Below, piece after piece: positions 62,172 to 64,000 of a DNA stretch of 64,000 bases; position 1 is the stretch's first letter, and each line of letters starts with the position of its first letter. Both the position numbers and the translations under genes were made by a program. The stretch is from the NCBI RefSeq assembly GCF_026723865.1, contig NZ_CP113529.1:3100001-3164000 (forward strand). The letters are read 5' to 3'. Origin of the DNA: Mycobacterium sp. Aquia_216 (GTDB taxonomy: Bacteria; Actinomycetota; Actinomycetes; Mycobacteriales; Mycobacteriaceae). The notes beneath the pieces were generated by a model that was given only the letters and a program-made list of their open reading frames with translations, had not been told where the DNA came from and did no database searches.

Positions 62172-63638
62172 TCAGCCTTTGGCCGCCGACCGCCCGGCAC
62201 GGCGTCCATAGAAACTGCCGTCACCGAGTGACACGCCGCTGGCATAACCCCAAGCGGCCAGTCCAGCGGTCGAACGGCCCGCGGCGAAGAGCCCCGGAAT
62301 GGGTTCGCCACTGACGTGCAGCACCTCTGCGTCCAGAGTGGTGGCCAGCCCGCCTAAGGTGAAACCACCGGTGTTCTCGCGCAGGTCGATCGCGCCGACC
62401 GGGCTACCGATCGGCTTGATCCACTCCGGCTTCTTGTGCAGCAACGGATCCTCACCGCGTGCGGCGCCGTCGTTGTAGGCAGCGACGGTCGCCTGCAGTG
62501 AACCGCGCGCCAAGCCGATATCGTGCTCCAAATCCGCCACATCGTCGGCCACCCAGGTCGGCTGCCGCAGCATGAACTTGGGTGACCACGAGCCCATCGC
62601 CTCTTGCTGGGCGTCGTCGTCGATGATCAGGTAGGCGATGTTGTCCTGGTGGTAGAGCGTGAGCTGCCCGATGCGGCCGGGGTAGGTGTCCTCGGCGACG
62701 TAGCGCTGACCGCGGCCATTGACCAGGATGCCGCGCACCAGCTGCTGCGGGTCGATGAAGATCGCGACCTCGGTGGCGTCCATATGGGCCAGATCGGCGC
62801 CCAGCGCCTGCGCCATCCGGATCGCCTGTCCGTCGTGCTGCTCGATCGACGCGGCCGGGCGGCCCGCGATCCGGGGTGCGTAGCGCGCCACCATCGCGTC
62901 GTTGTAGGCGAAGCTTCCCGTCGCGAGCACCACCCCGGTGCGCGCCCGGATCATCATCTCCGTGCCGTACCGGCGGGCGCGGATGCCGACCACCCTGCCG
63001 TCGGACTCAACGATCAGACACTGCACCCGCACGTCGTACAGTGCGCGTGCGCCCGCTGAGGTAGCGGTTTCGACCAGCGGCTTCATCAGCATGTAGCCGG
63101 CGCTGGCTTCGCCCTGCTTTTTGTTCTGCATCTGCGGCACGTGTCCGCGCGGCGCCGGGGAGGCGATGGTGTTGAACGGATAGGAGTTTTCGCCGCCGCT
63201 GTACATCAACCCCTGATCGCCCATCGGCTCCCAGCCGGGCTGGGAAAAGAACTCCGCCTTGAACGGCACGCCGCATCCGACGAGCCACTCGAAATGCGCG
63301 ACGCTGCCGGCGCAGTAATCGGCGATCCGGTTTTCGTCGGCACCCGGTCCCATCGCCACATTCAGGAATGCCGCCATGTTGTCCACGGAATCGGTGAAAC
63401 CACAGGCCTTTTGCAGCGGAGTGCCACCACCGAGGTAGATGAACCCGCCGGCCATCGCCGCCGCGCCGCCCCAGGAACCGGTGCGTTCGAGCACCAACAC
63501 GTCGGCGCCGGAGCGGACCGCTTCGACCGCGGCCGCCGCGCCCGCGACGCCGTAACCGGCGATGACGACATCGGCCTCGTGGTCCCACGTGGTGATCGAG
63601 GACGCCGCGACGGGCGTGACGTCGGATTCGGGTGTCAT
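62172..63638 (-). CDS. KstD/fumarate-reductase-like FAD-binding protein
   Basis: 488 aa from ATG 63638. The FAD loop is DVVIAGYGVAGAAAAVEA with VLERTGSWGGAAAMAGG, and the C terminus GGFTLGGLATTLDAEVLHVSGEP...GLFAAGRSTAGLAAWGYASGVSLGDGSFYGRRAG is the FAD-binding end of this family. It is a flavin dehydrogenase or reductase probably acting on a steroid or polycyclic substrate. Its start overlaps the HsaC-like stop by 4 bp, so the two are coupled. Confidence 0.82.
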   Translation of the reverse strand: MTPESDVTPVAASSITTWDHEADVVIAGYGVAGAAAAVEAVRSGADVLVLERTGSWGGAAAMAGGFIYLGGGTPLQKACGFTDSVDNMAAFLNVAMGPGADENRIADYCAGSVAHFEWLVGCGVPFKAEFFSQPGWEPMGDQGLMYSGGENSYPFNTIASPAPRGHVPQMQNKKQGEASAGYMLMKPLVETATSAGARALYDVRVQCLIVESDGRVVGIRARRYGTEMMIRARTGVVLATGSFAYNDAMVARYAPRIAGRPAASIEQHDGQAIRMAQALGADLAHMDATEVAIFIDPQQLVRGILVNGRGQRYVAEDTYPGRIGQLTLYHQDNIAYLIIDDDAQQEAMGSWSPKFMLRQPTWVADDVADLEHDIGLARGSLQATVAAYNDGAARGEDPLLHKKPEWIKPIGSPVGAIDLRENTGGFTLGGLATTLDAEVLHVSGEPIPGLFAAGRSTAGLAAWGYASGVSLGDGSFYGRRAGRSAAKG

Positions 63639-64000
63639 AGCCGCATCGCCGCGGGCATTTCGCCGACCCACTGGTGGCCCCAGTAGCTGTCTGCGGTGAT
63701 TTCCTCGGCCGTGTAATGGTTTTCGTCGACCCGCATGCCTTCGGTGCCGAACTCGATATCCCAATCGCCGGGTGCCCGGACGTAGAAGGAGATCATCTTG
63801 TCATTGGTGTGGCGGCCGAGCGTGGACGACAACTGGAAGCCCTCGGCGTTGACCCGGTCCAGCGCCTGGCCCACCGCGTCGAGAGTGTCGGCCTCGACCA
63901 TGATGTGGACCAGGCGTGGGTCGCGCATATGCGCGGCCGGCACGATCGCCAGGCTGTGGTGGCGTTCGTTGATGCCGAGGAAGCGAACCCGCACTGGGCC
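63635..64000 (-). CDS. hsaC: HsaC-like extradiol ring-cleavage dioxygenase (C-terminal part)
   Basis: The gene runs off the window end; 121 C-terminal codons are visible. The tail RLVHIMVEADTLDAVGQALD, GFQLSSTLGRHTNDKMISF, VRAPGDWDIEFGTEG and YWGHQWVGEMP is very close to HsaC, the mycobacterial iron-dependent enzyme that cleaves the catechol ring of steroid catabolite 3,4-DHSA. The Fe-binding His/Glu residues expected here (a Glu in DIEFG and a His in RHHSLAI) are present. It overlaps the flavoprotein gene (ATGA). Confidence 0.88.
   Translation of the reverse strand, partial: GPVRVRFLGINERHHSLAIVPAAHMRDPRLVHIMVEADTLDAVGQALDRVNAEGFQLSSTLGRHTNDKMISFYVRAPGDWDIEFGTEGMRVDENHYTAEEITADSYWGHQWVGEMPAAMRL

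Overview
The window is high-GC actinobacterial DNA from a mycobacterium, most likely a slow-growing non-tuberculous species. The evidence is a PPE-SVP protein, a cyclopropane-mycolic-acid-synthase-type methyltransferase, a PknE-type kinase with a thiol-disulfide tail, a CYP140-like P450, a SubI/CysT/CysW sulfate transporter, a carboxylic acid reductase (FadD9/Car type), F420-type LLM flavoproteins and cholesterol-ring genes (KshA, KstD-like, HsaC-like). No rRNA, tRNA, CRISPR array or intact insertion sequence was seen.

Region 1 (1-11.6 kb) is a tightly coupled lipid/polyketide gene set. It runs: the tail of a DarB-like ketosynthase III, a DarA-like flavodoxin-fold enzyme, a free ACP, a KS-AT-ACP polyketide synthase, a type II thioesterase, an acyl-AMP/CoA ligase, a class A FAD hydroxylase and a small VOC protein, with stop/start overlaps at most junctions. 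An O-methyltransferase and an acyl-CoA dehydrogenase follow. DarA and DarB make dialkylresorcinols in other bacteria, so I infer a hydroxylated and O-methylated alkylresorcinol-type product. This is the best candidate in the window for an undescribed system.

Region 2 (11.6-20.4 kb) is accessory. It holds an atypical short P450, an ATP-grasp ligase coupled to an SxxK hydrolase and preceded by a 24-codon ORF, a GT4 glycosyltransferase, a CYP140-like P450, and a wrecked bacteriophytochrome/PP2C gene beside an intact heme oxygenase.

Region 3 (20.4-31 kb) has a PPE-SVP gene with a SHOCT-like tail, an SDR, two related small proteins (one at 17.4 kb, one at 23.7 kb), an MFS transporter, a TPR protein, a ferredoxin-like protein, a DUF899 protein, a CMAS-family methyltransferase with a 33-residue deletion, a zinc-ribbon-like protein and a secreted C39-like protease.

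Region 4 (31-37 kb) is sulfur and nitrogen assimilation. A leaderless 18-codon Cys-Cys leader peptide and a hairpin that masks the ribosome binding site precede subI-cysT-cysW, which has no adjacent ATPase gene. A type III glutamine synthetase follows.

Region 5 (37-54 kb) contains an Mrr-associated protein, two paralogous Ser/Thr kinases with different extracellular domains flanking a 5'-truncated patatin gene, a RibD-like reductase with a flavin reductase, a metallopeptidase, an FAD oxidoreductase with a KstR-type box upstream, DUF1003 and membrane proteins, an LLM oxidoreductase and a full-length carboxylic acid reductase.

Region 6 (54-64 kb) is a steroid-ring/xenobiotic island: an old-yellow-enzyme family protein, a PadR regulator, two KstD-like flavoproteins, KshA, a GMC oxidoreductase, an IclR regulator with a perfect 19-bp palindrome, and an HsaC-like extradiol dioxygenase cut by the window end.
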